Assembly: GCA_963521065.1 (NCBI GenBank)
Contig: CAUQTI010000010.1
Span: forward strand, 47,218 to 111,217
Direction of reading: 5' to 3'
Origin: IOR16 sp963521065
GTDB taxonomy: Bacteria > Bacillota > Clostridia > Peptostreptococcales > Anaerovoracaceae
Length of the DNA stretch: 64,000 nucleotides
Shown here piece by piece: positions 51,921 through 61,179 of this stretch. Numbering within the stretch: the stretch's first letter is position 1; each line of letters opens with the position of its first letter. Made by a program: the position numbers and the translations under genes. The notes below the pieces were generated by a model that saw nothing but the letters and a program-made list of their open reading frames with translations, made no database searches and was not told the origin of the DNA.

Positions 51921-52424
51921 ATGAAAATTTTAGGGATTGATCCGGGTTATGCAATTATGGGCTATGGCATTGTTGAAATGAAAGGAAACCATTTTAAACC
52001 AATTGCCTACGGCGCGGTAACGACAGATAAAGACATGGCTATGCCGGATCGATTAAAGCATTTGTATACAGGCCTCATGGAGGTCATTTCTGAGTTTGCT
52101 CCTGACGTGGTTTCCATCGAGCAATTATTTTTTAACACAAATACAACGACTGCGATATTGGTAGGGCAGGCAAGAGGAGTGGCCATTTTGGCTTGTGCCA
52201 ATTCGGGGCTTGAAATCTTTGAGTATACACCCCTCCAAATTAAGCAGGGACTGATTGGATATGGAAGGGCTGAAAAGAAGCAGATTCAGCACATGGTAAA
52301 AACGATATTGAATTTAAAGCAGATTCCTAAATTGGATGACACTGCCGATGCGTTGGCTGCGGCCATCTGCCATGGGCATTGTGCGGAATTTCACAACCGT
52401 TTTTCAGGGCTGTCTTTAAAATAA
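51921..52424 (+). CDS. ruvC: Holliday junction resolvase RuvC
   Basis: A 167-residue endonuclease that cuts Holliday junctions. Catalytic acids are visible in GIDPGYAIMGYG (Asp7), VSIEQLFF (Glu) and the final DDTADALAAA pair. It leads the ruvCAB operon. Confidence 0.97.
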   Translation: MKILGIDPGYAIMGYGIVEMKGNHFKPIAYGAVTTDKDMAMPDRLKHLYTGLMEVISEFAPDVVSIEQLFFNTNTTTAILVGQARGVAILACANSGLEIFEYTPLQIKQGLIGYGRAEKKQIQHMVKTILNLKQIPKLDDTADALAAAICHGHCAEFHNRFSGLSLK

Positions 52425-52483
52425 AACAAGGAAACGGGCAACTGAAGGAAAAAAGAATTTGCGAATGGAAATGGGGATAAATT

Positions 52484-53068
52484 ATGTTGCATTATATAAA
52501 GGGAACCGTTGCGATGCGGTTTACCGGAGGCATTGTAATTGAGAACAATGGAATCGGTTATGAAATCTATGTACCGGATAATTCGGCACTATACCTGCTT
52601 GACGCAGGAGAGACTGCATCGGTCTATACAGCGATGATTGTAAAAGAAGATGATATTAGCCTTTATGGGTTTTCTGATGAGGAAGCGATTGGTCTTTTCC
52701 GAAAATTGATGACAGTGAGCGGCGTAGGTGCTAAGGCGGCGATGGCATTGTTATCCGCTTTGACTATAGGGGAATTAAAAAAGGCAATTGCATTTGAAGA
52801 TGCGATGACTTTGACAAAAGCAAATGGGATTGGGAAGAAGACAGCGCAGCGAATTGTTTTGGAACTGAAAGAAAAAATTGGCGGTGTTACGGAATTGGAA
52901 AACGCGGTAGACGTTGTATCGGGAGATAATGCAAGAACAGAGGCAACAAATGGTTTGATTGCGCTTGGCTACAGCAAAGGCGAAGCCGTCGGTGCAATTG
53001 CGTCGATTGAAGAAACGGATTTGTCTGTGGAAGCGTATATAAAAATAGCATTGAAAAAATTATTTTGA
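52484..53068 (+). CDS. ruvA: Holliday junction DNA helicase RuvA
   Basis: A 194-residue tetrameric DNA-binding protein that targets RuvB to junctions. It has an N-terminal OB fold (MLHYIKGTVAMRFTGGIVIE), two helix-hairpin-helix motifs (VSGVGAKAAMALLSAL, ANGIGKKTAQRIVLELK) and the C-terminal domain ending IALKKLF. It lies between ruvC and ruvB. Confidence 0.97.
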   Translation: MLHYIKGTVAMRFTGGIVIENNGIGYEIYVPDNSALYLLDAGETASVYTAMIVKEDDISLYGFSDEEAIGLFRKLMTVSGVGAKAAMALLSALTIGELKKAIAFEDAMTLTKANGIGKKTAQRIVLELKEKIGGVTELENAVDVVSGDNARTEATNGLIALGYSKGEAVGAIASIEETDLSVEAYIKIALKKLF

Positions 53069-53084
53069 TGAAAGAGGAAGGTAA

Positions 53085-54095
53085 ATGGAATTTGAGGAAA
53101 GAATCACGGCGGCAGATCTGAATCTTAATGAGGAAGAAATGGAGTTGAACCTTCGGCCAAAACGCCTTTCAGAATACATCGGGCAAAAAAGCGTTACTGA
53201 AAACCTTAAAATTTTTATTGAAGCGGCTCAAATACGAAAAGAACCGCTGGACCATGTTTTGTTTTACGGACCTCCGGGGCTTGGAAAGACAACGCTTGCG
53301 GGAATCATTGCAAATGAGCTGGGGGTAGACTTGCGTATTACTTCCGGCCCTGCGATTGAGCGTGCGGGGGATTTGGCGGCAATTCTGACAAATTTAAAAG
53401 ACGGTGATGTGCTGTTTATCGATGAAATTCATAGGTTAAACCGTTCTGTAGAAGAAGTGCTATATTCAGCTATGGAAGATTATGCACTTGATATTATCAT
53501 TGGAAAAGGGCCTTCTGCCCGTTCTATTCGTTTGGATTTATCGAAATTTACCTTGATCGGAGCAACGACGAGGGCGGGAAGTCTATCCGCTCCACTTCGC
53601 GATCGTTTTGGAGTGATTTGCAAATTTGAGATGTATCAAAATGATGAATTGGCAGAAATCATAAAGCGGTCGGCGGATATTCTGAATGTGCGGATTGAGC
53701 CGGATTGCCTCCTTGAATTAGCCCGTTGTTCACGAGGAACACCTCGTGTAGCCAATCGTTTATTGAAGCGTGTGCGTGACTTCTGCCAAGTGAAGGGAAG
53801 CGGTGTAATTGACCGAAAAATCACGAAGAAAACCTTACAGTCGCTTGGGATTGATGCGTTAGGGCTTGAGGGGCTTGATCGTGAAATTTTGAAGCTGATT
53901 ATTGAACGTTTTAGAGGCGGCCCTGTTGGAATTGACACGATTGCCGCAGCCATTGGAGAAGAGCGAATTACAATTGAGGATGTGTATGAGCCGTATCTAA
54001 TTCAAGTGGGGTTATTGCACCGAACGCAAAAAGGAAGAATGGTTTCCGCAGATGCCTATAAGCATCTGGGCATTCCGCAGCCGGAGGAGAGGTAG
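53085..54095 (+). CDS. ruvB: Holliday junction DNA helicase RuvB
   Basis: A 336-residue AAA+ motor that drives branch migration. Walker A is GPPGLGKTTLA, Walker B is VLFIDEIHRL, sensor 1 is LIGATTRAGSLSAPLRDRFG, and the arginine finger follows. The C-terminal winged helix contains TQKGRMVSADAY. It starts 16 nt after ruvA. Confidence 0.98.
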   Translation: MEFEERITAADLNLNEEEMELNLRPKRLSEYIGQKSVTENLKIFIEAAQIRKEPLDHVLFYGPPGLGKTTLAGIIANELGVDLRITSGPAIERAGDLAAILTNLKDGDVLFIDEIHRLNRSVEEVLYSAMEDYALDIIIGKGPSARSIRLDLSKFTLIGATTRAGSLSAPLRDRFGVICKFEMYQNDELAEIIKRSADILNVRIEPDCLLELARCSRGTPRVANRLLKRVRDFCQVKGSGVIDRKITKKTLQSLGIDALGLEGLDREILKLIIERFRGGPVGIDTIAAAIGEERITIEDVYEPYLIQVGLLHRTQKGRMVSADAYKHLGIPQPEER

Positions 54096-54102
54096 ATCAA
54101 TT

Positions 54103-55479
54103 ATGAGAGAAATGAAAAAAAGATTTCAGAAAATATTGTGTATCCTATTGGTTTTCACCTTTTGTCTCGTACCGTTGGATACCTTTGCGGCAGAAATTCC
54201 TGAATACATAAAAGTAGGATTAAATTATGGAAGTACAGCAGTTTCCAGCTGCCGCCTGACAAGTGAAAACGGGTTTCAAATCATCAATGTCACGGACGGT
54301 GCGTTTGAAGAGACTCTTCCGATTTCTGCATATACCGAATTAAATGCTTCGATTGAAAATGGAATGGTCGTGCTGCGCAGTGAGGATGGGACGGTCGTTT
54401 CGGCAAGCTTGGGCGAAAATGACTGTATTATGGCAATGGATTACAATGGCGATGGACTGATTCGATATGGAGGGAATCCATACCGCGATGGGATACAGCT
54501 GATTGCGGATGGAAATAATAAGATGATGGTATTAAATTATATCACAATGGACCATTATCTTTATGGAGTGCTGCAAGGAGAAATGGGACAGTCTGCGCCG
54601 TTAGAAGCACTGAAAGCACAGGCGGTTGCGGCCAGAAGCTACGCAATGACAAATCTATATGTACATAAAAGCTACGGGTTTCATGTCTGTACGACGACGC
54701 ACTGCCAAGTATATAAAGGATATTCTTGGGAGACAGAGAAAACGAACCGTGCAGTGGATGAGACAAGCGGACAGATTCTCTACTCAGAAGGAAAACCTGC
54801 GGCTGCCTACTATCATAAAAACAGCGGCGGGTATACGCAAAACAGCAAAGATGTTTGGTCTTCCCAGCTTCCATATCTGACTGCGGTAAAAGATGAATAC
54901 AGCCCAGATTATCCATGGACAGCAACAATGAGCTTTGCGCAGATTCAATCACGTCTAGAAACCTGTGGTTATGATCCTGGAAGTGTTCAGTCGGTAAGTA
55001 TTACTGCACGAAACGAATCGGGTGCCGTCTCTGAATTGACTGTTGCAGGGAATAAGAACACAGTTGTTTTGAAAAAAGAATCGGTCCGTACGGTATTGGG
55101 AGGAACTTCTTTAAAATCAACTCAATTTTCCATTGCTGCGGCAGCCTCAAACGGCACAGCAGGAGAGGGTGTTTCTATCCACAGCGCTTCAAGCTCTGCG
55201 GATTCAAATCAGTCTCTCTACCTCGTTTCTGCTTCAGGAGGAACGCAGTCGCGCAAGGTGGAAGGGCTGGTCGTATCAAACGGAAGCTCGAAGCGGACTG
55301 TTTCCGGTGCACAATCAGCAGCGACGGAGACGGTGACAAATGGAAGTGTTACTTTTACCGGAAAAGGATACGGACATGGGATTGGCATGGCGCAGGACAG
55401 TGCCATGGTTATGGCCAATAAAGGAATGCGTTATGATGAAATACTAAAGTATTTCTATACCGGAACAGAGGTTTATTAA
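54103..55479 (+). CDS. SpoIID/LytB-domain protein
   Basis: A 458-residue exported protein. A signal peptide (about 1-33, MREMKKRFQKILCILLVFTF, cleaved near FAAE) leads to an N-terminal region. The SpoIID core follows: MDHYLYGVLQGEMG, LKAQAVAARSYAM, DETSGQILYSEGKPAAAYYH and the NSGGYTQNSKDVW motif, then the C-terminal GKGYGHGIGMAQDSAMVM. SpoIID is a lytic transglycosylase that remodels peptidoglycan during engulfment. A ~70-residue Ser-rich insert (about 355-425) interrupts the core and is unusual. The ATG at 54103 has GGAGGAGAGG upstream. Confidence 0.9.
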   Translation: MREMKKRFQKILCILLVFTFCLVPLDTFAAEIPEYIKVGLNYGSTAVSSCRLTSENGFQIINVTDGAFEETLPISAYTELNASIENGMVVLRSEDGTVVSASLGENDCIMAMDYNGDGLIRYGGNPYRDGIQLIADGNNKMMVLNYITMDHYLYGVLQGEMGQSAPLEALKAQAVAARSYAMTNLYVHKSYGFHVCTTTHCQVYKGYSWETEKTNRAVDETSGQILYSEGKPAAAYYHKNSGGYTQNSKDVWSSQLPYLTAVKDEYSPDYPWTATMSFAQIQSRLETCGYDPGSVQSVSITARNESGAVSELTVAGNKNTVVLKKESVRTVLGGTSLKSTQFSIAAAASNGTAGEGVSIHSASSSADSNQSLYLVSASGGTQSRKVEGLVVSNGSSKRTVSGAQSAATETVTNGSVTFTGKGYGHGIGMAQDSAMVMANKGMRYDEILKYFYTGTEVY

Positions 55480-55501
55480 AGAAAAGGAAAGGCTGAATTA
55501 T

Positions 55502-56542
55502 ATGCAAGTAAGCGATTTTGAATATGAACTGCCGCAACGGCTGATTGCGCAGCATCCGAAAGACCGAAGAGATGCTTCGCGTCTCTTGGTGGTAAACCGC
55601 AAGAAGGATACCGTTGAGGATAAGCATTTTTACGATATTTTAGACTATCTGCGTGAAGGGGACTGCTTGGTTATGAATAATTCAAAGGTTATTCCAGCCA
55701 GGTTGTTTGGTATAAAGAAAAACACGGGAGCAAAGATTGAGTTTTTATTAATAAAAAGAAAAGCCGGTGACATTTGGGAAACCTTGGTCAAGCCGGGGAA
55801 AAAGCTGCATCCGGGAGATTCCGTTTTATTTACGGGAGAAAGCGGAAAAACTCTTGAGGCTGAAGTTCTAAGCTATGGAGAAGATGGAACTCGCATGGTA
55901 AATTTTCATTATAGCGGCGATTTTTTGACACTGCTAGATGAAATTGGTTCTATTCCGCTTCCGCCCTATATTGACAGAAAAAGCGAGGAAGAGGACAAGG
56001 AGAGGTACCAAACGGTTTATTGTAAGGAAGAGGGGTCCGTAGCTGCGCCGACAGCAGGCCTGCACTTTACAGAAGAGCTTTTGGAAAAGGTACAGAAAAA
56101 AGGTGTAAAGATTGCTTATGTTACACTTCATGTTGGTATCGGTACGTTTCGTCCGGTAAAGTGTGATGTAGTAGAAGAGCATCAGATGCATTTTGAAGAA
56201 TACCACATTGATGAAAAAAATGCGCAGTTAATCAATGAGACAAAGAAGAACGGAGGGAGAATTATTTCCGTTGGAACGACTTCCACCAGAACCTTGGAAA
56301 GTGCGGCACAGGTAAGCGGCGTGGTACAAGCTGGCCATGGGAATACGGATATTTTTATTTATCCGGGGTATCAGTTTAAGATCATTGATTGCTTGATTAC
56401 GAATTTTCATTTGCCGAAATCCACCTTACTTATGTTGATTTCCGCTTTGTATGACAGGGAAAAGATGATAAAAATATACCAGGATGCGGTACAAAAAGAA
56501 TATCGATTTTTTAGCTATGGAGATGCGATGTTCATTGAATAA
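55502..56542 (+). CDS. queA: S-adenosylmethionine:tRNA ribosyltransferase-isomerase QueA
   Basis: A 346-residue enzyme that adds the cyclopentene-diol precursor (epoxyqueuosine) to preQ1 in tRNA. The start FEYELPQRLIAQHP is family-typical, along with DCLVMNNSKVIPARLFG, SVAAPTAGLHFTEEL and DCLITNFHLPKSTLLML. It precedes tgt, the earlier step of queuosine formation; the two form the usual pair. RBS AGGAAAGG is upstream. Confidence 0.97.
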   Translation: MQVSDFEYELPQRLIAQHPKDRRDASRLLVVNRKKDTVEDKHFYDILDYLREGDCLVMNNSKVIPARLFGIKKNTGAKIEFLLIKRKAGDIWETLVKPGKKLHPGDSVLFTGESGKTLEAEVLSYGEDGTRMVNFHYSGDFLTLLDEIGSIPLPPYIDRKSEEEDKERYQTVYCKEEGSVAAPTAGLHFTEELLEKVQKKGVKIAYVTLHVGIGTFRPVKCDVVEEHQMHFEEYHIDEKNAQLINETKKNGGRIISVGTTSTRTLESAAQVSGVVQAGHGNTDIFIYPGYQFKIIDCLITNFHLPKSTLLMLISALYDREKMIKIYQDAVQKEYRFFSYGDAMFIE

Positions 56543-56694
56543 AGGAGCGTCTTTATTCAATCGTTGGTATATACTCTGAAAAATAAAGGGAAAATGGATT
56601 GAAAAGAGCGATAAGCAAAAAAGAGTTTAGTATAATTTGAAAATATAGAGCCTGTCAGGAATTTGCCTGTCGGGAGAGAAAGGGATTACAACAT

Positions 56695-57816
56695 ATGAAA
56701 CATGCTGTTACCTATGAATTGCTGAAAACAGATGAAAAAAGCAGGGCAAGAAGAGGCAGAGTACACACCCCGCACGGGGTGATAGAAACACCGGTATTTA
56801 TGCCGGTCGGTACTGCGGCAACGGTGAAAGCGATGCGCCCGGAGCAGGTAAAGGAGATGGGAGCACAAATTATTTTGTCTAACACCTATCATCTCTATTT
56901 GCGGCCGGGACACAATATTGTAAAGGAAGCAGGCGGACTGCATAAGTTTATGAACTGGGACCGCGCTATTTTGACAGACAGCGGCGGATTTCAGGTATTC
57001 AGCTTGGGAGCTTTGCGTAAGATTAAGGAAGAGGGCGTGGAATTTCGCTCTCATATTGACGGGTCCAAGCATTTCTTTACGCCCGAAAAATCTATGGAGG
57101 TACAAAATGCCTTAGGGTCAGATATTATCATGGCATTTGATGAATGCGCACCTTATCCGGCAGACCGAAGCTATGTAAAAAATTCATTGGAACGAACGAC
57201 ACGCTGGCTAGCACGTTGTAAAGAGGCGCATCGAAATACAGAACAGCAATCTTTGTTTGGGATTATGCAGGGCGGAATGTATAAGGACCTGCGTTATGAG
57301 AGTGCGATGCAGATTGTGGAGATGGATCTCCCTGGGTACTCGATTGGAGGTCTTAGCGTTGGTGAGCCCAAAGATTTGATGTATGAGGTGCTTGACGATT
57401 GTGTAGAGCATCTTCCGAAGGAGAAGCCGCGTTACTTAATGGGTGTTGGAAGTCCGGATTGCCTTTTTGAAGGTGTGGAGCGGGGGATTGACATGTTTGA
57501 TTGCGTGCTGCCGACGCGGATTGCAAGAAACGGAACTGCGATGACTTCACTCGGAAGAGTTGTCATTAAAAATGCGGCACATGAAAGAGACTTTTCACCG
57601 CTTGATCCAAATTGTGACTGCTATACCTGCAAGAATTATTCAAAAGCTTACCTGCGCCATTTATTTAAATCCAATGAAATTTTATCATCAATGCTTCTTA
57701 CGAATCATAATTTGCATTTTTTAGTGCATACAATGGAGAAGATACGAACTTCCATTGAGGAGGGGCGTTTCCTTGCATATAAAAAAGAATTCTTCGATTC
57801 CTACGGGAAATTTTAA
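56695..57816 (+). CDS. tgt: tRNA-guanine transglycosylase Tgt
   Basis: A 373-residue TIM-barrel enzyme that exchanges guanine-34 for preQ1 in tRNAs with GUN anticodons. The catalytic Asp lies in LTDSGGFQVFSLGAL; FGIMQGGMYKDLR and GGLSVGEPKDLM line the site. The zinc site is seen in CDCYTCKNYSKAYLRHL with a later His (LLTNHN). It follows queA by 152 bp. No yajC follows, unlike many Firmicutes. Confidence 0.98.
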   Translation: MKHAVTYELLKTDEKSRARRGRVHTPHGVIETPVFMPVGTAATVKAMRPEQVKEMGAQIILSNTYHLYLRPGHNIVKEAGGLHKFMNWDRAILTDSGGFQVFSLGALRKIKEEGVEFRSHIDGSKHFFTPEKSMEVQNALGSDIIMAFDECAPYPADRSYVKNSLERTTRWLARCKEAHRNTEQQSLFGIMQGGMYKDLRYESAMQIVEMDLPGYSIGGLSVGEPKDLMYEVLDDCVEHLPKEKPRYLMGVGSPDCLFEGVERGIDMFDCVLPTRIARNGTAMTSLGRVVIKNAAHERDFSPLDPNCDCYTCKNYSKAYLRHLFKSNEILSSMLLTNHNLHFLVHTMEKIRTSIEEGRFLAYKKEFFDSYGKF

Positions 57817-57965
57817 AGGATTTTGCAGAAATTGTTTTTGATCAAGAAGCCCGATGACAGACAATGAAAACAAAGAAAAACTATCTTAGATAAAATCATT
57901 TCGAAAAAACTGAAAAATCAGTGAGAAGAGAATGAAATACAGGAGAAAAATTAAGGAGGATTATC

Positions 57966-58889
57966 ATGCCAATATTAGTACCAAAAGGATTGCCGGCTTA
58001 TAGAACATTAAGAGAAGAGAATGTATTTGTGATGTATGAGCATAAGGCGCAAAAGCAGGATATTCGTCCTTTAAGCATTGCCATTGTAAATTTGATGCCG
58101 ACGAAAGAAGTAACAGAAACACAAATGATACGCTTACTTGCAAATACGCCGCTTCAAGTGAATTTACATTTATTGACGATGGGAAGCCATGAATCAAAAA
58201 ATACAGATTCCAGACATTTAGATAATTTTTATAAGACGTATGAAGAAATTAAAAACAAGCGTTTTGATGGAATGATTATCACGGGAGCTCCGGTAGAAAC
58301 CATGCCCTATGAGAAGGTGGACTACTGGAAGGAGCTTTCTGAAATCATGGATTATACAAAAGGGAATGTATTCAGTACACTCCATATCTGCTGGGGAGCG
58401 CAGGCTGCACTTTACCATCATTTTAACGTTCCGAAGCAGGAGCTTTCAGAAAAACTTTTCGGTGTATTTGAGCATGTGGTAAAAGACAAAAAGTCTGAGC
58501 TGGTACGAGGATTTGATGAGATTTTTTACGCACCGCATTCCAGGCATACGCAGATCAGAAAAGAGGATATTCTTGCAGTTCCGGAGTTGAAGATTTTAGC
58601 AGAATCAAAAATTGCAGGGCCACATATTATAGAAACGAAAAATAAACGTATGATTTTTGTGCAAGGGCATGCAGAGTATGATTGGGATACCTTAAAGCTG
58701 GAATATGAGAGAGATGTGGCAAGAGGAATTGATGCAAAGATTCCGATCAACTATTTTAAAGATGACAACCCGAAAAAGAAGGTGGTTGTAAAATGGAGCG
58801 GTCACGCTAATTTGTTTTTTGCAAATTGGCTGAACTATGTGTATCAGGAGACTCCTTACGATTTGAATAAGCTGGATTCTATGAAGTAG
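57966..58889 (+). CDS. metA: Homoserine O-acyltransferase MetA (MetAA-type)
   Basis: A 307-residue enzyme that activates homoserine for methionine synthesis. Conserved regions: LMPTKEVTETQMIRLLANTP, HICWGAQAALYH with the acyl-accepting Cys, and VQGHAEYDWDT with the catalytic His-Glu. Family members use acetyl-CoA or succinyl-CoA; the choice cannot be read safely here, though Firmicutes enzymes are usually acetyltransferases. It stands alone 150 bp after tgt; no SAM riboswitch was recognised in the gap. RBS AAGGAGG. Confidence 0.93.
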   Translation: MPILVPKGLPAYRTLREENVFVMYEHKAQKQDIRPLSIAIVNLMPTKEVTETQMIRLLANTPLQVNLHLLTMGSHESKNTDSRHLDNFYKTYEEIKNKRFDGMIITGAPVETMPYEKVDYWKELSEIMDYTKGNVFSTLHICWGAQAALYHHFNVPKQELSEKLFGVFEHVVKDKKSELVRGFDEIFYAPHSRHTQIRKEDILAVPELKILAESKIAGPHIIETKNKRMIFVQGHAEYDWDTLKLEYERDVARGIDAKIPINYFKDDNPKKKVVVKWSGHANLFFANWLNYVYQETPYDLNKLDSMK

Positions 58890-58926
58890 AAAAAGGGTTT
58901 TAGAAAAAGGAGACTTAAAAAGGAGT

Positions 58927-60087
58927 ATGAGCGTGGAAATATGTAAACACAATGAGGATTGCGGTGGTTGTATCTATCAAGAAATGGACTATCCGGAGCA
59001 ATTGAATCTGAAAGGAAAAGAAGTCATCCGACTGTTTGAAAATAAAAAGGTCATGCCGCAAAAATTTTTGGGAATTGAAGGAAGCCCTCTTCAATATGGT
59101 TATCGGAATAAAATGGAATATACCTTCGGCGATGAGGTGAAAGACGGTCCGATGACGTTAGGAATGCATAAGCGGGGACGCTTTATGTCCATTATTACAG
59201 TCGATGAATGTCAACTGGTCGATCCGGATTTTAATCTAATCTTGAAGACAACTTTAGAGTTTTGCAACAGCAAAGAATATCGCTTTTATCATAAAAAATC
59301 ACATAAAGGCCTTATGCGCAACTTGATTGTCAGAAAAGGACAGCACACCGGCGAGCTTTTGGTGAATGTTGTTACGACTTCACAGGAACCGTTTGACGAG
59401 CCTGCATATGTTGCCTGTCTGCAGGCATTGCCTTTAAAAAATAAATTAATTGGAGTATTACATACCTACAATGATGGGATTGCAGATGCAGTGAAATGTG
59501 ATCGTATGGAAATCTTGTATGGGCGTGATTATTATAATGAAGAGATTATGGGCTTAAAGTTCAAGGTCAGCGCATTTTCTTTCTTTCAAACAAATGTTTT
59601 AGCGGTGGAAAAGCTATATTCAGAAGCAATCGCGATGATTGATTCCGTAGACGGAAAAGTTGTTTTCGATCTCTACTGTGGTACGGGAACGATTACACAA
59701 GCGCTGGCACTTCGTGCGAGAGAAGTCATTGGCATTGAAATTGTTGAGGAAGCAGTGGAAGCGGCGAGAGAAAATGCAAAAGAAAACGGCCTGCAAAACT
59801 GTCAGTTTATCGCAGGGGATGTTTTTCAGGTATTGGAGATGCTGCATAAAAAGCCCGATGTGATTGTGGTAGACCCTCCGCGTGTCGGCATCCATCCAAA
59901 AGCAATGCAAAAGATTTTGAGCTATGGAGTCAAACAAATTGTTTATGTCTCCTGTAATCCTAAATCCCTGGCAGAAAATCTGGATATGGCAAGGCTTGGG
60001 GGCTATGAAGTGAAGGTGGGGAAGGTTTTTGATAATTTCCCTCATACAAAACACGTAGAAGCGATAATAATGATGACAAGGGCTTAA
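58927..60087 (+). CDS. RumA/RlmD-family RNA uracil-5-methyltransferase without TRAM domain
   Basis: A 386-residue SAM-dependent m5U methyltransferase. N-terminal Fe-S cysteines appear in CKHNEDCGGC with a later Cys in DECQLVDP. The methyltransferase core shows VFDLYCGTGTITQALALRA, IVVDPPRVGIHP and the nucleophilic Cys in VYVSCNPKSLAENL, with the general base Glu in HTKHVEAI. The usual N-terminal TRAM RNA-binding domain (~60 residues) is missing. Substrate (23S U747/U1939 or tRNA U54) cannot be fixed. RBS AAAGGAG is close to the ATG. Confidence 0.88.
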   Translation: MSVEICKHNEDCGGCIYQEMDYPEQLNLKGKEVIRLFENKKVMPQKFLGIEGSPLQYGYRNKMEYTFGDEVKDGPMTLGMHKRGRFMSIITVDECQLVDPDFNLILKTTLEFCNSKEYRFYHKKSHKGLMRNLIVRKGQHTGELLVNVVTTSQEPFDEPAYVACLQALPLKNKLIGVLHTYNDGIADAVKCDRMEILYGRDYYNEEIMGLKFKVSAFSFFQTNVLAVEKLYSEAIAMIDSVDGKVVFDLYCGTGTITQALALRAREVIGIEIVEEAVEAARENAKENGLQNCQFIAGDVFQVLEMLHKKPDVIVVDPPRVGIHPKAMQKILSYGVKQIVYVSCNPKSLAENLDMARLGGYEVKVGKVFDNFPHTKHVEAIIMMTRA

Positions 60088-60441
60088 AAGCCAGTAACCA
60101 TGCGGGTTTGAGACACCTTTTAACAGTATTTTTCAAGCCTCAAAAAACAGCCAAAATATAGATGACATGTGGGTTCTAACCTAATGTATACAAAATAAAT
60201 TGTAAATAGAAGTAATAGGCAGTGAGCAATTGAAAACTCACTGCCTATTTTTTACAACTGAGAGAGTATTGAAAATCTTGTCAAGTACTTTTTGGAAAGT
60301 TTTCAAAAGATTATTTCGGCAGTAAAATAGTGATTATTACTGAGTTTTACAGGTCTAATCGAGAAGAGCAAGATCCTATCTGATAGACTCTAATTATTAG
60401 AATTTGAAAACTGTTTGTAATAAAATATTGTTGAAATCATC
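60088..60441. other. Non-coding gap between the methyltransferase gene and the YobI pseudogene
   Basis: 354 bp with no supportable gene. It contains a strong terminator (listed separately). The rest is AT-rich with no clear promoter, repeat or RNA gene. The border to accessory DNA probably lies here. Confidence 0.6.
60214..60253 (+). terminator. Strong rho-independent terminator
   Basis: A perfect 13-bp stem AATAGGCAGTGAG/CTCACTGCCTATT with a 10-nt loop and trailing T. It closes the tgt-metA-methyltransferase side. Confidence 0.93.
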
Positions 60442-61179
60442 ATGCCTGAAGAAAACTACAATTTTCAAAAGTTAACGCCCATGAACGATGCTGAGTTGAG
60501 CATCTACAAAAACGCTCTGGATTTTGTGTTTGATAATCCTGATCTTAAAAATATAGGTGTGTTAGGTGCGTACAGTGCAGGGAAAAGCAGTATCGTTGAA
60601 ACCTATAAAAAGTTGAAGCCGGATATTAAATTCATGCATATCTCTCTCGCTTATTTCCAGTCTGCATCTGAGTGTGATCGCCTGACAACTGAGCAAAACG
60701 AAAATGTGCTTGAAGGGAAAATCCTAAATCAATTAATACATCAAATTGAACCCGAGAAGATACCTCAGACAAATTTTAGGGTAAAGTGCCAGCTTTCCAC
60801 GAAGAGGCTATGGTTATCAATGGTGATGGTTTCACTAGTTTCCGTGCTTTTGATATATCTGTTTAATTGGGACAATTGAATTGGCTTTGTATCCTCTCTA
60901 ACATCTACATTCTTTAAAAATATTTTGTTGTTTACAACGGCTCCGTTAACAGTATTTTTGGCGGGGCTTATTTGCGTTGGAATCTTTTCATATCTAATTT
61001 ATGAAGTCTTTAAAGTTCAGTTCAACAAAAATCTATTTAAAGGCATTAGTGCTCAGGGAAATACGATAGAAATTTTTGAACAGAGCGAAGAATCGTATTT
61101 TGACAAATACCTTAATGAAGTACTGTACCTTTTTGAGAACTCGGGTAAAGACGTTATCCATTTTTTATTTATATTGTAA
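60442..61179 (+). pseudogene. YobI-family P-loop NTPase, N-terminal remnant (in-frame stop, 3' truncation)
   Basis: The frame begins FQKLTPMNDAELSIYKNAL, then the P-loop GAYSAGKSSIVETYK, as at the start of large (~1,200-residue) YobI-type NTPases. Two transmembrane segments follow (about 130-142 and 162-182), then IEIFEQSEESYFDKYLNEVL and YLFENSGKDVI. A TGA at 60877-60879 interrupts the frame, yet the same frame continues with clear homology on the other side. After DVI (61158) the expected Walker B acidic segment is replaced by six unrelated residues and a stop, so more than 900 residues are lost. There is no good ribosome binding site. The gene is not functional. Confidence 0.75.

Noticed and set aside
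54542..54952. 136-residue minus-strand frame
   Set aside because: Antisense to the SpoIID/LytB gene, whose motifs are intact; no supporting signals.
56649..56677. Repeated GCCTGTC before tgt as a preQ1 riboswitch
   Set aside because: Only a short direct repeat; the compact preQ1 aptamer features could not be matched by eye.
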